Below are positions 44,588 through 55,908 of a stretch of DNA of 64,000 bases, piece after piece. Origin of the DNA: Phytophthora hibernalis (taxonomy: Eukaryota; Oomycota; Peronosporomycetes; Peronosporales; Peronosporaceae); NCBI GenBank assembly GCA_012656075.1, contig JAAKBF010000086.1:62001-126000 (forward strand). Direction: 5' to 3'. Position 1 is the first letter of the stretch. Each line of letters begins with the position of its first letter. The translations under genes and the position numbers were made by a program. The notes under the pieces were generated by a model. That model was not told where the DNA came from. It saw nothing but the letters and a program-made list of their open reading frames with translations, and did not search any database.

Positions 44588-45780
44588 ATGCGACAGGTCT
44601 TCGAAAAACGATTCTGTTTGAAGAGCACGACGTCCCTACACGAGGTCACCTCGGCCAAGGCAAGACTCTATTGCTCCTTCTCGAGAAAACTATGGCGCAG
44701 TCAGTGGAAAAATACGTCGCTTCATGTGAATTATGCCAGTGCAACAAATCCGTCCGAGGCAGAGCAGCAGACCTCCTTCACCCTCTGGAAATACCGGGTA
44801 ATAGATGGGAGGATGCCAGCATGGACTTCCTCTCTCCACTCCCTGCAACCCAAGCTGGATTCGACGCAGTTTTCGTCATCGACGACCGTCTCACGAAACA
44901 AGCCCATTTTGTTCCTACCCATTCGAATGCGACGGCTGCCACTACGGCTCAACTGTTCTGCGATTTCTACCAGCGCCTGCACGGATATCGCTCTCGATCG
45001 TCTCTGACCGCGACTCTAAGTTTACCGCGGCGCTATGGCGCTCAATAATGGAGCTCCAAGGCACGCAACTGCATTTGAGCACGGCCTTCGAACCATCTAC
45101 TGATGGGCAATCCGAGGCGACCATCAAGTCCCTTGGTGAATTTTTCCGTCACTTTGTTGGATCTCACCACGAAAATTGGGACGGGCTACTCTTTCTCGCC
45201 GAATTCGCATACAGCTCGCGGACACACTCGTCCATTGGTATGTCTCCGTTCATGGCGGACTTGAGATATCAACCGCGTACCGTGTCTGATTGCGCCGTCA
45301 ATTTTACCCGCCACACTCGAGCCTCCACCTGCATGACACACCAGCAAGCGATCATTGCTGAAGCTCAAGATGCTATGGCTGCGGCTCAGTTTCAATGGCA
45401 TGCGGCTTACGATCGGAATCGGCCATTTTGGTGTTCACGGAAGGCAATGAAGTCCTACTCGACACCAAGAATCTCACTCTCGCGCACATGGGATCGGATG
45501 GCAAACGTAAGCTTGCTGCTCGATTTATTGGTCCCTACCGGATAACTAAAGTCGCTGGAACGGACACTTACACACTAAAGTTACCGCCGGGTCTTCGACT
45601 TTTTCTGACTATCACGTGTCCCGGCTTCGACCCTATATTCGCGATGAAGATCCACACCGCGTGACTCGTGTCCAGCCAGTGCTCGTCGCGGACGGTTCCG
45701 ATGGTCATCTGGTCACTGCTATTTTGGGTCACTGACGTCGACGCGGCGTTCAGCAATTTCAGGTCCAGTGATTTGACTCA
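44588..45780 (+). pseudogene. Integrase of the gypsy element with chromodomain-like tail trace
   Basis: Finger Cys pair CELCQCNK near 44740; core Asp in SMDFLSPLPATQ near 44820; second Asp in SDRDSKF near 45005; Glu in DGQSEATIKSL near 45105, giving D, D-35-E spacing. The C-terminal part has KLAARFIGPYRITKVAG near 45510 and RLRPY-like sequence in another frame. A weak WEPL-like trace near 45800 may be a chromodomain end. At least two frameshifts. Confidence 0.75.
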
Positions 45781-45895
45781 GGACTCAGGCCATCATGAGA
45801 ACCACTCGCCAACCTCTTGCAGGTTCTAGTTCTTGTTCGGCGATAGGTCGACAACTTGCCTCCAACCCGAACTATAACTCGCCTAAGGGAGGAAG

Positions 45896-46123
45896 TGTCA
45901 CGGGTACAACCCGCGTTATCCCCACAGTTTCCACTGAACTAGTGAAACCGACGCCAACGGCTTCCTCATCGTCGACGAAGATCCGTGCAGCTCCGCAGGA
46001 TCCGTTTCATAAGACTCCTGGAAAGTAGCTTGCTAGCTCGTAGCTGCCCTCTAAAATCAATCAGTTTTCATTTTCCCAGTCTTCTCGAAGCACAAGTCGA
46101 CATCCTCAACAGAGAACGTGATA
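45896..46123 (+). repeat. 3' LTR of the 40.8-46.1 kb gypsy element
   Basis: 228 bp, preceded by a polypurine tract and followed by the TTGAT target duplication. It starts TGTCACGGG and ends GTGATA. Confidence 0.9.
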
Positions 46124-46376
46124 TTGATGTCCGTGTGGATGCGCACGTGGCGTCACAGCGCGAAGGACCGACTTTGCTGCAGTGCACTTCAGCGCAGATG
46201 AACATAGGCCTTCCTGCTGCCGAAGTGATTCTTGTTGCTTTTAATGATCTTGACCAGCCACGAGTACGAAGGGAATGAGGCGGGGATTTCGCGTCGGTGG
46301 GGGCTCTCTTCTACCACGTACTAAAGCACTGCCCGCTCTTAGTATGATAGTCAACTGACCGCAGCACTCCTGCAAC

Positions 46377-46570
46377 TTCTCCTTCAGAAAGGATTCCCAC
46401 GTTTGCGTTTGGCGACTTCGCCACCACTGCGTCGCTGGAGGGCGGTCTTGCTTACCCCAAAGGAGGTAGCAGCCTTTCGAATCGACATTTTCTTCGTCGT
46501 GATAGCTTCTATAGCCCTGTATAGAATTGAGTGCAGTTGGCGTCCTGTAACTCCGTTATGGCCACCTGGT
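46377..46570 (-). pseudogene. psq-type helix-turn-helix fragment of a transposase
   Basis: The minus-strand frame reads ILYRAIEAITTKKMSIRKAA then TSFGVSKTALQRR and, after a one-base shift, EVAKRKRGNPF. SIRKAA..FGVSKTTLxRR is the psq HTH of pogo-type DDE transposases. It is isolated; no DDE part was found nearby in frame. Confidence 0.6.
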
Positions 46571-47360
46571 CACCTTCTTCACTTGAGGTAAATGAAACGA
46601 TGCGGGGATTTCTGCGCTGTGGATACAGCCATTGTCAAAGTCGTGCAAATGGTCTATTCCGAGCCACTCAACGATACTATCTGCGTTGGATTACTCTAGT
46701 GGCGACAGCTGTCCCAGAACTGTAGTGTCCCGGAACTGTGAAATATGGGATAAGTCGGCAATGCAACGACGCACGCATATTCTTACTATTAATACACCTG
46801 CACTGTATAAATTCCGGACAGTAACAAAAAATACTGGACACGTGGATCAATATACCGGTATTCCAAACGTACGAAATTATCTGTAGTAAGCGGTACTCGA
46901 TAATGTATTATTGTACTCTTCATAAGTCGTGACACCAAGGTTTACCACGTCAAAGAAGCGATAACCTGGGAAAACCTATATCGATATTTAGATATATAGG
47001 GTTTTCGCGACCGCTGAGTCCAAATTCCGGTCCATTTTAACTGATTCGCAGCCGTTTGGGCGCTAGAGTTTACATGGGAAAGGAGCACTACGAGCGTACT
47101 ATCCCGTGTCGCAAGCCAGTTTACTATTGCAACGACCAGCTGACAAATCATAAGATGTACATATATTTATGGAGGTCCAGCATGAGCTTGAACGCTTTGA
47201 TGATGACTGACGGCACGAAATATTTTAGTTGTTACAGGCTTTCGATATTTAACAGTTACAAATAAAACGGGGATAATCTACCTCATACGCTGTGGGCTGC
47301 CACACACTGTAGAGCACATCTACATGTGCAACCGGCACCCACGGACAGATAAACTACACC
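46571..47360. other. Spacer with scattered repeat words
   Basis: Contains ATTGTACTCTTCATAAGTCG near 46910, which recurs as ATTGTACTCTTCACACGTCG near 47863. No supported gene. Confidence 0.4.
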
Positions 47361-47416
47361 TTTTCAACTTCAAAGTGGCATAAAGAAAATTCAATACGTC
47401 ATAACGTAAAATCAAA

Positions 47417-47593
47417 ATGACACAAGGTGACAAATTTGATATTAAAGAAGCAACGGGTTTGAAAGGGAATTATATAAAAAGCTTTAAATGTACAGACAAC
47501 GACGGTAAAACCCGCATCACTATCTCTGCGCCCATCCAGTCAGATAAGTGTATAGAAGGGCATGCCAGTTTACAAAAAGTAAGTGATTGCTAG
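47417..47593 (+). CDS. 58-codon frame, possible first exon, unknown
   Basis: ATG 47417 opens MTQGDKFDIKEATGLKGNY, a mixed-composition polypeptide with two Cys, ending at TAG 47591. A perfect GTAAGT donor lies at 47579-47584, so the coding part could end at 47578 and continue in an unseen exon. The ATG itself lies in the ~60-bp direct repeat. No family is recognised. Confidence 0.3.
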   Translation: MTQGDKFDIKEATGLKGNYIKSFKCTDNDGKTRITISAPIQSDKCIEGHASLQKVSDC

Positions 47594-47651
47594 AGAATTC
47601 TAGGTGATTGTTATTACATGGCTGGTTTTTATTTTACGGGGCTCGTTGTCT

Positions 47652-47671
47652 GGTTTAGGGTTTAGGGTTTA
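47652..47671 (+). repeat. Interstitial telomere-type repeat (TTTAGGG)
   Basis: GGTTTAGGGTTTAGGGTTTA holds two full and two partial units of TTTAGGG, the telomere repeat known for oomycetes. It stands alone in AT-rich DNA. Confidence 0.6.
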
Positions 47672-48289
47672 TCCAAATCGTATTACGATAGGCATCAGAA
47701 ATGCAAGGATTCAGACCACGTTGAATATATAAAATAAAATCCAGAGATTTTTCTGACTTGAAAATCTTGGGATAAATGCTCAACCGCCACCTATCGACAC
47801 CATTGATACGTACGGTAAAACCCGCTTGTCGATGTGTCTTACTGAATCCGAATTTTACGGTATTGTACTCTTCACACGTCGTGACACCAGTTATTTTAAC
47901 CAGTCACGTATTGAGCCGTAGCAGCATGAATATCGAGCGTATATAGACATTTAGACCCACAATGGATAGCTGAGCGTCTCCTTAGACTAGTGCAACCTCG
48001 TTTTGTTCGCAACGTCTTATCAATTGGACAGCAAAACAAGTCGCTAAACTCAAGTACGGCAATGGAGAGATGAAAATGATGGTGAACATCTTCTGATTTT
48101 TCAATTTTCACAATGAACTATACATTTTTGACAAAAAGCGCTCGAGGGACCTTGTTGCCAAGTAAAACTTTTCAACTTCAAAATGGCAAAAGAAAATTCA
48201 ATACGTCATAAGGTAAAATCAAAATGACGTGAATAGAGAAGTGACTGACGCACGTTTTTATATTTTGCATACGCGCACTTCTGGCTCGT

Positions 48290-49468
48290 CCGCCTCCTGA
48301 ATTGCTCCATCATGGGACTTAATCCGCGCTAGCCACCCTCGCAATGACCTCCAATCCCTCTTCCGACACATGACAATCAAAGTTGTCGGCAAGAAGGACA
48401 GAAGGAGTCTCTATTTCGAACTTAAGCAGTTCCTTCGCATAGATTTCCTATACTCTGCTGTCCATCCAGCCATTTTCTTGGACGCAGTACACATGCCCTT
48501 GCCCTTGAGGATAAGTTGGGACCTCTTCTTTCTCAATAGTGCCGCCGGGCTTGCCTTTCACGATGAAAAGGATCGGCGACTTCTTGCCTATAAAAATAAT
48601 TATAAACAACAAATAATAAATATTAGCAAACTTTGTCAGTAGATAAAAACACATTCACGTACCATCGGCTCGGACCGTTAGGCACGCCGTCAGTCTTGCT
48701 GAATGCTTCTCGGTATACTTCACTTTAGCAGAGCCCTTGCGACCACGCTCCGCCAAAATGTGCTTAGGCGGGGTGTCGAAGTAGATTGCAGTTTCGTCGA
48801 CATTGTATATCATAGATGTATCGTAGCTGGCTCCGTGCGTGTTCCAAAATTCAATTGCAAACTTTATGAGTGTTTCTTCCATGTCCGCAGACGGCTTCTT
48901 GGTATGTTGAGCGACTTGTACTGTAAAACCATGACTAACATCGAATCAAACAATATATTATCATAAAACGAATAAAATAAAATAAAAACACACATAAAAT
49001 ACAATTTTGGTACCGTTTGGAGAAGCGCTGAAGCAAGCGCATGATTTCATTGTCAGCGGATACTAAGCTCTTTTTGCCATTCACGTAGTTGTTAATCCTA
49101 CGCCTGTGATTGAGCTTGATATACTGTAACATCATGGTAGTACACAACGGCTTGCAGACGTGTTAGTTAATTTCAACAGTTTTAAAAATAAAGCAATCGC
49201 TTACCTCTTCATCTTGTCGCATGTCCTTCATGAACGTTAGCAGCCCATGCGACAACGGAATTGTCTCTTTTCGACCCTGGCCCTTTAGCGTCTTGCTTGT
49301 TCGTGCTCCCTGGAAGCTGAAGATTGCGTTCGCTTGAGCCACCCAGTCGTGCACCGTGCGTCGGGGGTAGCCTAGAGAATCAGCAGCTGCCTGCGCTCCG
49401 ATTTCCGAAACCAGTTGGAGAGCTTGGCGCCTTTGTTCGATAGTGTAGGTGCTCTGTTTGGTGGGCAT
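48290..49468 (-). pseudogene. DDE (pogo/jerky-like) transposase gene with introns, 3' end missing
   Basis: Exon 1 starts at ATG 49468 (MPTKQSTYTIEQRRQALQLV), with an HTH (SLGYPRRTVHDWVAQ). A 54-bp intron (49204-49151) follows, then exon 2 (49150-49014, MMLQYIKLNHRRRIN), an intron near 49013-48920, exon 3 (NVDETAIYFDTPPKH, first Asp), an intron of about 65 bp near 48660-48595 and exon 4 (KKSPILFIVKGKPGG, VLLADNFDCHVSE, second Asp). A TGG-to-TAG change near 48450 stops it, and the exon 2-3 phase does not fit exactly. The third-Asp segment is absent downstream; a matching one lies inverted at 49.8 kb. Confidence 0.7.
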
Positions 49469-49779
49469 TAGGCCCCAGACGCGAAATCGTAAGTGAGCGC
49501 GCGCTGGGTCCGTCAAGTTGGCGCCAAATTGGTCAACTGCAAGCCACTCAAATTAGTTGCAATATGATTGGCCAATATTGTTATAAAGTCTTACATGATT
49601 GGCTATAATAAATTTTCAACGTACTAATACAGTTCAGCTTTTTATGGTGTGGAACGAGCCTATGTGGCAAGATACGTGGTTATAGCTTCGTAGAAGAAAA
49701 ACCGGCCGCCTTCATCAAGCGTTCCTTAATAAACAGTTCTGGCGCGAGCACCAAGCGTATTTAAACAGAAAAATCTGCC

Positions 49780-50043
49780 ATGCATCACCATCACGAAGAT
49801 TTATTAAGATTATCTATCTACACCTTGGTCCCACTTCCAGCCAACAGCACCGCTGTTTGCCAGCCTCTTGACGTTGGTGTCATGGGCCCGTTAAAAATTC
49901 TGCGGGCACTGTGGCTGACTGATTATCGCAAAGGCTCGGTTACTGCCAGTGAAAAGCGTCTCATTTCGATTAAACGAACAATTAGAGCGTGGGAATTGAT
50001 TGACCCCGAGTCAGTTGCTAGTAGCTTTAAAAACAAATCCTAG
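49780..50043 (+). pseudogene. C-terminal DDE transposase fragment, opposite strand
   Basis: Reads LVPLPANSTAVCQPLDVGVM then GPLKILRALW and a Lys-rich helical end to a stop at 50041. The PANSTAVCQPLDVG block carries the third catalytic Asp of DDE_1 transposases. It is exactly the part lacking from the minus-strand gene at 48.3-49.5 kb, but it sits upstream of that gene and points the other way. Confidence 0.7.
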
Positions 50044-50538
50044 ATACCCAGAAGTTGAAGTTTAACAGCATAAAAAACATTTTCCTTGCGCGGTTTCTGT
50101 CCAAAGTTAACTAAAGTCATTAAGCTTGATTTTAATTTAGCCAATCTAATCAGCGCATTTTGATAGACGTACCCGTCTTTACGCTTGTCCGACTGGTCGA
50201 ATGCAAGCAAGTGACGCGGCTTTTATTGTCGTTGTCTGTATTCCAGTTTCGACCCGTAGTAGGCGAATAGCTCTGGCACGATCCCCACCATGATCGCATG
50301 GCGCCGAAGTGGCGATTGCGGAGTTTACTCAAAACACTTGCCATCGACTAGTCTGTCTATTCAGACGAGGCGTTTTTCCTTCTCGAGTAACTTTGATGTT
50401 TTCGCCCTATTTATTGTCGATATTGTGGTAATATAATATCGTATTGGAATCGACGAACCCCAATCATATTTTTATTTGAAAACACAAATTATTATTGAAG
50501 TGTTCCGTTTAATTCCGTCCTCTGCACGATTGTACATG
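50044..50538. other. AT-rich spacer
   Basis: No supported gene or repeat. Confidence 0.5.
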
Positions 50539-50540
50539 TA

Positions 50541-51155
50541 TTGTGAAAACCGATTAATTTGTCCTGTGGAATTAGGCGGTAAAGTAGTCCTCATCGAGGA
50601 TTTGCTAAGGATTAAATCGGAGCTTTATCTGCATGGGGTCATTTAAATATGTACATAAATCGTTGGTTGACCTTGTAATCATAGCGCAGTCAGAAAAAGC
50701 GTTGACGTCGATGCATTTGTTAGAGGGCCACCGGCGTGACTGCACTAGGTTAGAAGGGTAGTCTCTATGAACGATGCATATGCAAAACTATTTTAGTCTG
50801 CTTTGTTGATATTGTAAGCTTCGCCATGTTAAACAACAGTGGTTGCAGTCATTGTCGTGTATGACATGCGGCAGATTTACTCTTAATCGGCACCCGAATG
50901 CCGATTTCACATCCGACATTCGGGCCGAATAGTAAGCAAATCAGCTGGCTCTGGTCATATCAGCCGATTAGCATCTAAATCCGAATCACATGATCCGTAT
51001 TGCGAATCAAATCCGGATGACAATTTTGATTATAATTCAAGGAGCTTCAATCTAATTAGGAGGTCTAATTTATTAAATTGGGCATCGCTGACCTAAATCA
51101 GCTGCTTAATCGGCCGATTAACAATCCACTTAGACAAACTAATCGGTTTTCACAA
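50541..51155. mobile_element. 615-bp MITE with TA target site
   Basis: TTGTGAAAACCGATTAATTT begins at 50541; its inverted partner, reading AAACTAATCGGTTTTCACAA, ends at 51155, with one mismatch in the first 20 bases. TA borders both ends (50539-50540 and 51156-51157), pointing to Tc1/mariner/pogo. The interior is AT-rich with repeated CCGATTA and CCGAAT words and no coding capacity. Confidence 0.85.
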
Positions 51156-51157
51156 TA

Positions 51158-51650
51158 CGTTTTATGGTGGGAATCGATCTAGCCAATCAGATCCAGTTAG
51201 TATATTTGTGCATGTTATGAAAATATAGGATGCTGCGTGTGGTTTATGCAGTACCGATCCCGGCAGAGAAACTTGGCATTTGCAGTGCGTTTTACAATAG
51301 GGGATGTCAGTCAGTGGTGGCGGCTTTGTATGTCGTTTGGGGACCAACATGTTATTATTAATAAATATGGAGTCCTAAAGATAAGTGAAACCAACATATT
51401 TGTCCAAAACGAACGCCAATATCACTATTTCTGGAACTGGAGATTTACTTATGTGTGAAGAATTGGATGATTGCCATGAAGATAAAATTCGCCCTATTAA
51501 TAGCATTCAAGCTCGTTTTCAGAAATAAAAGTACATGGATTCAGCAACAAGCAAGTAAAGCTACTGAAGACCAGACAAGATAATAGCGATTTATCGACAC
51601 TAAAACCTGGACAGCAAAAACAAGTCTGATTACCCAATGAGTAACTTGAG
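51158..51650. other. Spacer before the inverted LTR
   Basis: A 73-residue plus-strand frame (51237-51458) has no family signature and is not called. Otherwise featureless. Confidence 0.45.
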
Positions 51651-52708
51651 TGTGGTGTTGTGATTCACAGAAAACGTCGTTAGTTCGGCTTCCACGCAAC
51701 AGCACAACAATTCTCCGAGTCAGGTCGGCGATGTTGGGCTTGTGCAGGGTTCCTGTCGGTTCCCTTTGCGGTTCGCCCCAGCCGGGGTTCAGTTGAGTGT
51801 TGTTCCCGACGGGTACCAAGCTCCAAACTCTCCAGAGACTCGCCTGAGCGGGGCAGTCTCCGTGCAAAACCCTGTGCCCTCCACCAAAGGATAGACGGCA
51901 GCGCGCGAGCGCTTTTACAGGTCACCAGGAGCAGATTACGCCCAGCTAGGAGGTTACGGTGTCCTGGGTTGTGCAGACCCACCGGCTCGTCGAATCGACG
52001 AGGCTTGTCTTCGCTTGGTAGCGAGAAGTGCCCACCTCGGGCCGACCTTGATCTCTTGGCGCTACCAGACGGCTCCCCTACAAGCTATGCCTCTCGGGGA
52101 ACGACGGCAGACATAATTCAGCCCACGCAGGACTTACCGGAAAAGTGTACGCTGTTCTTGGACTTAGAAGATTCTGCTCTGATTGTTATCTCTATATCTT
52201 CGGAGAGCCCCTTCGGGTTCTTCCCTACGTTCTTCTATCGGTCATATACAAATATATAATGAAATGGAGTCGTTACAGATCTCCCTGCGATTGTTGGCTC
52301 AGCTCCGTCCCTTGGTGTCGAGCTGTTTCTTACCTCACGGCGACTCTTCGCCCAGATCCTCATCTATCCCTTCAGGCATATTCTCGCTAAGTCGACTTTC
52401 GCCGAGTCCAACCTTCGCCGAGTCGATTATCGCCGAGTCTGTTCATCGCTTAGTCCGGCTAAGTGCAGTTCCTGATTAAGTCCGTTCCCTGTTGAGTGCG
52501 ATGTATCCACTTGGCGGTGTATCCACTTGATCCTCTTGAGTGCGATGTGCCGTTGTTGCAAGCCGGGAAGCGACACACCGACATGCACGTGGACAAGTCC
52601 GAAATCGCCGTACCCGAGGACGTTCCTGAGTAAATGAGGCACTCGGTGGACGCTGCAGCCGACTGTCCCTAGTGTAGGGTTACCCAAATCTGGATTTCCT
52701 ACACCACA
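51651..52708 (-). repeat. Large gypsy LTR, minus orientation, probably solo
   Basis: 1058 bp, nearly identical to the plus-oriented LTR at 60074-61040 apart from about 90 extra bp near 52540-52670. Read on the minus strand it starts TGTGGTGTAGGAAATCC and ends CAACACCACA, giving a TGTGGTG/CACCACA terminal pair. TGAG lies on both sides (51647-51650 and 52709-52712), which fits a 4-bp target duplication. No primer-binding site follows the CACCACA end. CGCCGAGTC words are iterated near 52390-52440. Confidence 0.75.
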
Positions 52709-52959
52709 TGAGCTTAATCTGCATCAGTTGGATAGAGTATTTGACTGCTTAGCGCAAATAGCATCCTTCAGGTCCTCCTATGTTGGTATGCAATTTGTTG
52801 TATGCTAGCGTATAAAGAGTCATGCGTGCTTACATAGGATTGCCCACTTATCTCCATAAGCGCAGCCATCTGTCCATAGCGTTAATTGGCCGACAACGGC
52901 CGACACGACCGACAATGGTGTGGACAACGCCAATTTTCTCCGTGAGGTACTTTGGGTCC

Positions 52960-55763
52960 TAAACAGATAATCGTCGAAGGACGCAACGAGCACGGGGCAC
53001 CACGTTAGAGTGGGTGTTCTCGTCGAAGACATTGTACGGAAGACCAGTGAGCGTCGCCGTCCTGCTCTCACCTTACCACTTGAAAATTAAACGAGAGCGG
53101 GATATCAAATTCGCTCAGCTGTTGCAAGCCTCTATCACTCCACATATTGGACTCGACGAGTCGTTAGCACACATTGCACCACCATCTAAGAACTCAGCGA
53201 GTGTCCGCCTGGACCCAGAATTGCTATATGCGCACGTGCCACACGACTTTGAGGGATACGTCCTGTCATTCGACAGGTCGGCGAAGACGGAGAAGTATGG
53301 CTGCTATGATAGTTGCTCGTGGATCTTGTGGCAGTTGCCGATGTGGGACATTGTGATCGCTGCGAGTGCTCACATCTGGGAAACCACGGTCAATATCACC
53401 GAGTACTCCGGAATGAATAACGGTGTAATCGCGGCCCTTGACCGGACCTTATTATAGTCGGCAATTCCAGACTCGCAATCCAACAATCCATGGGGTGATC
53501 GCATGCAGGAAGGAGACGTTGCAAATTTAGTTGACGCGCCACAAGGAACTCATCGATCGCATCAACTTCGTACGCTACCTCCATGTGGTGCTACAACTCA
53601 GCGGCAGATACGTTAGCCACGGAAGCACTAGAAGCGAAAGCTGGGCGTGTGGTTCTTAGCGGTGACCGCAAAGCTGAGCTAAAGACGTTGAACCGGATAC
53701 AAGAAAAGCTGTACGTCGAGGAAAGCCCGACGAAGGAAGCAGAAGAAGTCCCTCCTAAAGTCTCAGCGATTACTCGAAGTCAAACTCGACCAGTTCACCG
53801 AGTTCGATTCGCCAAAGACGAAGAACAAGACCCTGCGAGCGAACAAGCACCCGACGTGCCGATATGGTCCGATTCGCCGAGTCTACCCGACAATGATAGC
53901 CCTGTCGACGAGTTCGAAATGGAATACCAACCTCCGGAAGCTCCACGAGTAGTAGAGCAGAGCAGAGCTTGCTCAGAACGTCAGGAATTACCAAGTGCCG
54001 AAGACGTCAACCCTCTAGTGGTCCAAGCTGAGCGACGAGGCCGGATATCAACGGCCCAAGACGAAGAATGCCGATGGTCGGACCTAAAAAATATTTGCGA
54101 GGGAATTCGATTAGCTCACCCGGTGAAGAGCCGGCGACGCCGGCAAAGTAGCCGATAACTTTGTACTCAGCGAGGACGGCCTTCTATATTACATGAGCCG
54201 TCGCAGAGAGCGATGTAGGCCCGACGAGCACGACACGAAGCTAAGAATGATAGTGCCAACTACACTCATCGACGAAATCTTGGCGAACTGCCATAACTCC
54301 ATCGAAGGAGGACATCAAGGTATCGTTAGGACTTATCACCGAGTAAAGGCCGATTACTATTGGATCGGTCTGTATGCCGATGTGGTCAAGCATGTGCAAG
54401 CCTGTGAAGATTGCAACACCAGTAAGAGCAAGCCACAACTTCGGATATTCACCAGGTAACGTCGTCTCCGATCGACCTATCCAGATTGTGTCGATGGACT
54501 TCGTTATACCCTTGCCGAAGACTCAGCGAGGAAACACGGCTCTCCTGCTATTCCAAGATCACTTCACCGGGTTAGGTATCGCTAAGGCTATGGGCGATAC
54601 CAGGGCACTCAAGTGGCTAAAGCATTCGAAGAGTGCATATTCCGTCGATTTGGCGCACCATCGCTCATCCGACACGACCGAGACCCAAGATTTATGAGCG
54701 AAGGCTTTCAGACTTTCTCGGAGATGATGCAGTCGAGGTCTCGACCTACACTGTGTTATCGACCACAAGCGAACGGGCAGCAAGAACGCAGTGTTAAGAC
54801 CATGATACAAACGGTGCGTGTCTACGTAGAAGACCCACTTCAAGCTTATTGGGACGACATCGCTGAGAAACTAGTCTATGCCATCAACAATTCGAGGGAT
54901 TCGACTCGGCGAGAAACGCCATATTACTTAGTGCACGGTTGGGACACCCAGTCAACGCTCAAATCGATGACATCCTCCATTCGCCGAGTCTTTCGAGACT
55001 CGGCGAAACAAACCACCTCAGCGAAAGCTACAAAATGGCGTCGGGAAGCTAACCGACAACGGGAAATAGCGCTCAAACTAGCCTATGAGTACCAGCTAAA
55101 AGAAAAAGCCCGGCGAGCAAAGGAACACAACGACTCGCTGAGTCGGAGCGAGCAGGAAGCAATACCGAATGACTCGACGAGCGAGGAGACAGCTGAAGCG
55201 AACAGTAATGACGGACTTGTCGAACCAAAACGGTCGCTGTTCAAGATTGGAGACCAAGTCTGGCTATTCATGGAGCGCGTCATACCGGGCCTGAAGAAGA
55301 AGCTAGCCCATCGATGGCACGGCCCGGTCAAGCAGAAGATCGATGAGTTCACCTATGAGCTGGAGCTGCCAGACAAGAGTGGCTACCGGTTATATCCAGT
55401 AGTCCACGTGTCCAGACTAAAGAAAGTGACCGAGCTCGGCGAAAGGCCTACGACTTCGCTAGTCAAAGGGTTTAGCGAAACCGATCGATTGGATTTCGAC
55501 GAAGAACTGCTGCCAGAAGACAGTTGGGAACCTGACGAAGGGACTGGTCGATATGAAGTCAAGGCCATCCTTAGGGACGAAATGCCACTCTCGACGAGTA
55601 CGGATCGAGCCAGCGTCGGTTTCTGGTAAAATGGGTAAGCTATGACGAACCCAGCTGGGAACCACTGTCGAATTTATCGTATGGAGGTCTTCTCTTCGAC
55701 TATCTTCGACAAAAGAAACGTGAAAACCGTCTGCAAGTGGTGCAAATTGCACACGAGTGTTAA
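52960..55763 (+). pseudogene. Ty3/gypsy pol 3' part: RNase H, integrase, chromodomain-like end
   Basis: RNase H: TTLEWVFSSKTLYGRPVSV near 53005, GYVLSFDRSAKTEKYGCYD near 53250 and, after stops near 53457, NSAADTLATEALEAK near 53590. A Pro/Glu-rich linker precedes the integrase: HHCC finger (GGHQGIVRTYHRVKADYYWI, ACEDCN near 54310-54420), first Asp in SMDFVIPLPKT near 54500, second in LIRHDRDPRFMSEGF near 54670, Glu in ANGQQERSVKTMI near 54775. GDQVWLFMERVIPG near 55250 and, after one more frameshift, RFLVKWVSYDEPSWEPLSN near 55640 form a chromodomain-like tail ending at TAA 55763. RT is absent upstream. Confidence 0.85.
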
Positions 55764-55908
55764 AAGCTATTGCATATGACAAATACCACCGACCTGTGAA
55801 GACAAGCAGGCAGGTCGAGTGAGCAACAGCTACTGCGTCAACTTATATTTTGATATTACGAGATGGATGAGTACGGACTACATGAAGAAAAGAAACAACT
55901 ACCAAGAC

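Larger units (their letters stand above)
40783..46123 (+). mobile_element. Complete but inactive Ty3/gypsy LTR retrotransposon
   Basis: LTRs at 40783-41001 and 45896-46123 begin TGTCACGGGTACAACC and end GTGACA/GTGATA. The 5-bp TTGAT flanks both sides (40778-40782 and 46124-46128), proving a single insertion. A polypurine tract, AAGGGAGGAAG, precedes the 3' LTR (45885-45895). The left LTR lacks 10 bp present in the right one, and the two differ at scattered positions, so the insertion is not recent. gag, protease, RT, RNase H and integrase lie in gypsy order but all are broken. Confidence 0.95.
47361..48228. repeat. Direct repeats of ~60 bp at 47361-47421 and 48169-48228
   Basis: Both copies read TTTTCAACTTCAAARTGGCA, then AAAATTCAATACGTCATAA and GTAAAATCAAAATGAC, with few differences. 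Together with the ATTGTACTCTTCA pair (46910, 47863) they suggest a duplicated segment of a few hundred bp that has since diverged. Confidence 0.65.

Noticed and set aside
51680..52260. Open frames of about 100 codons in the LTRs as genes
   Set aside because: They lie inside the LTR and recur identically in both LTR copies; non-coding LTR sequence explains them.
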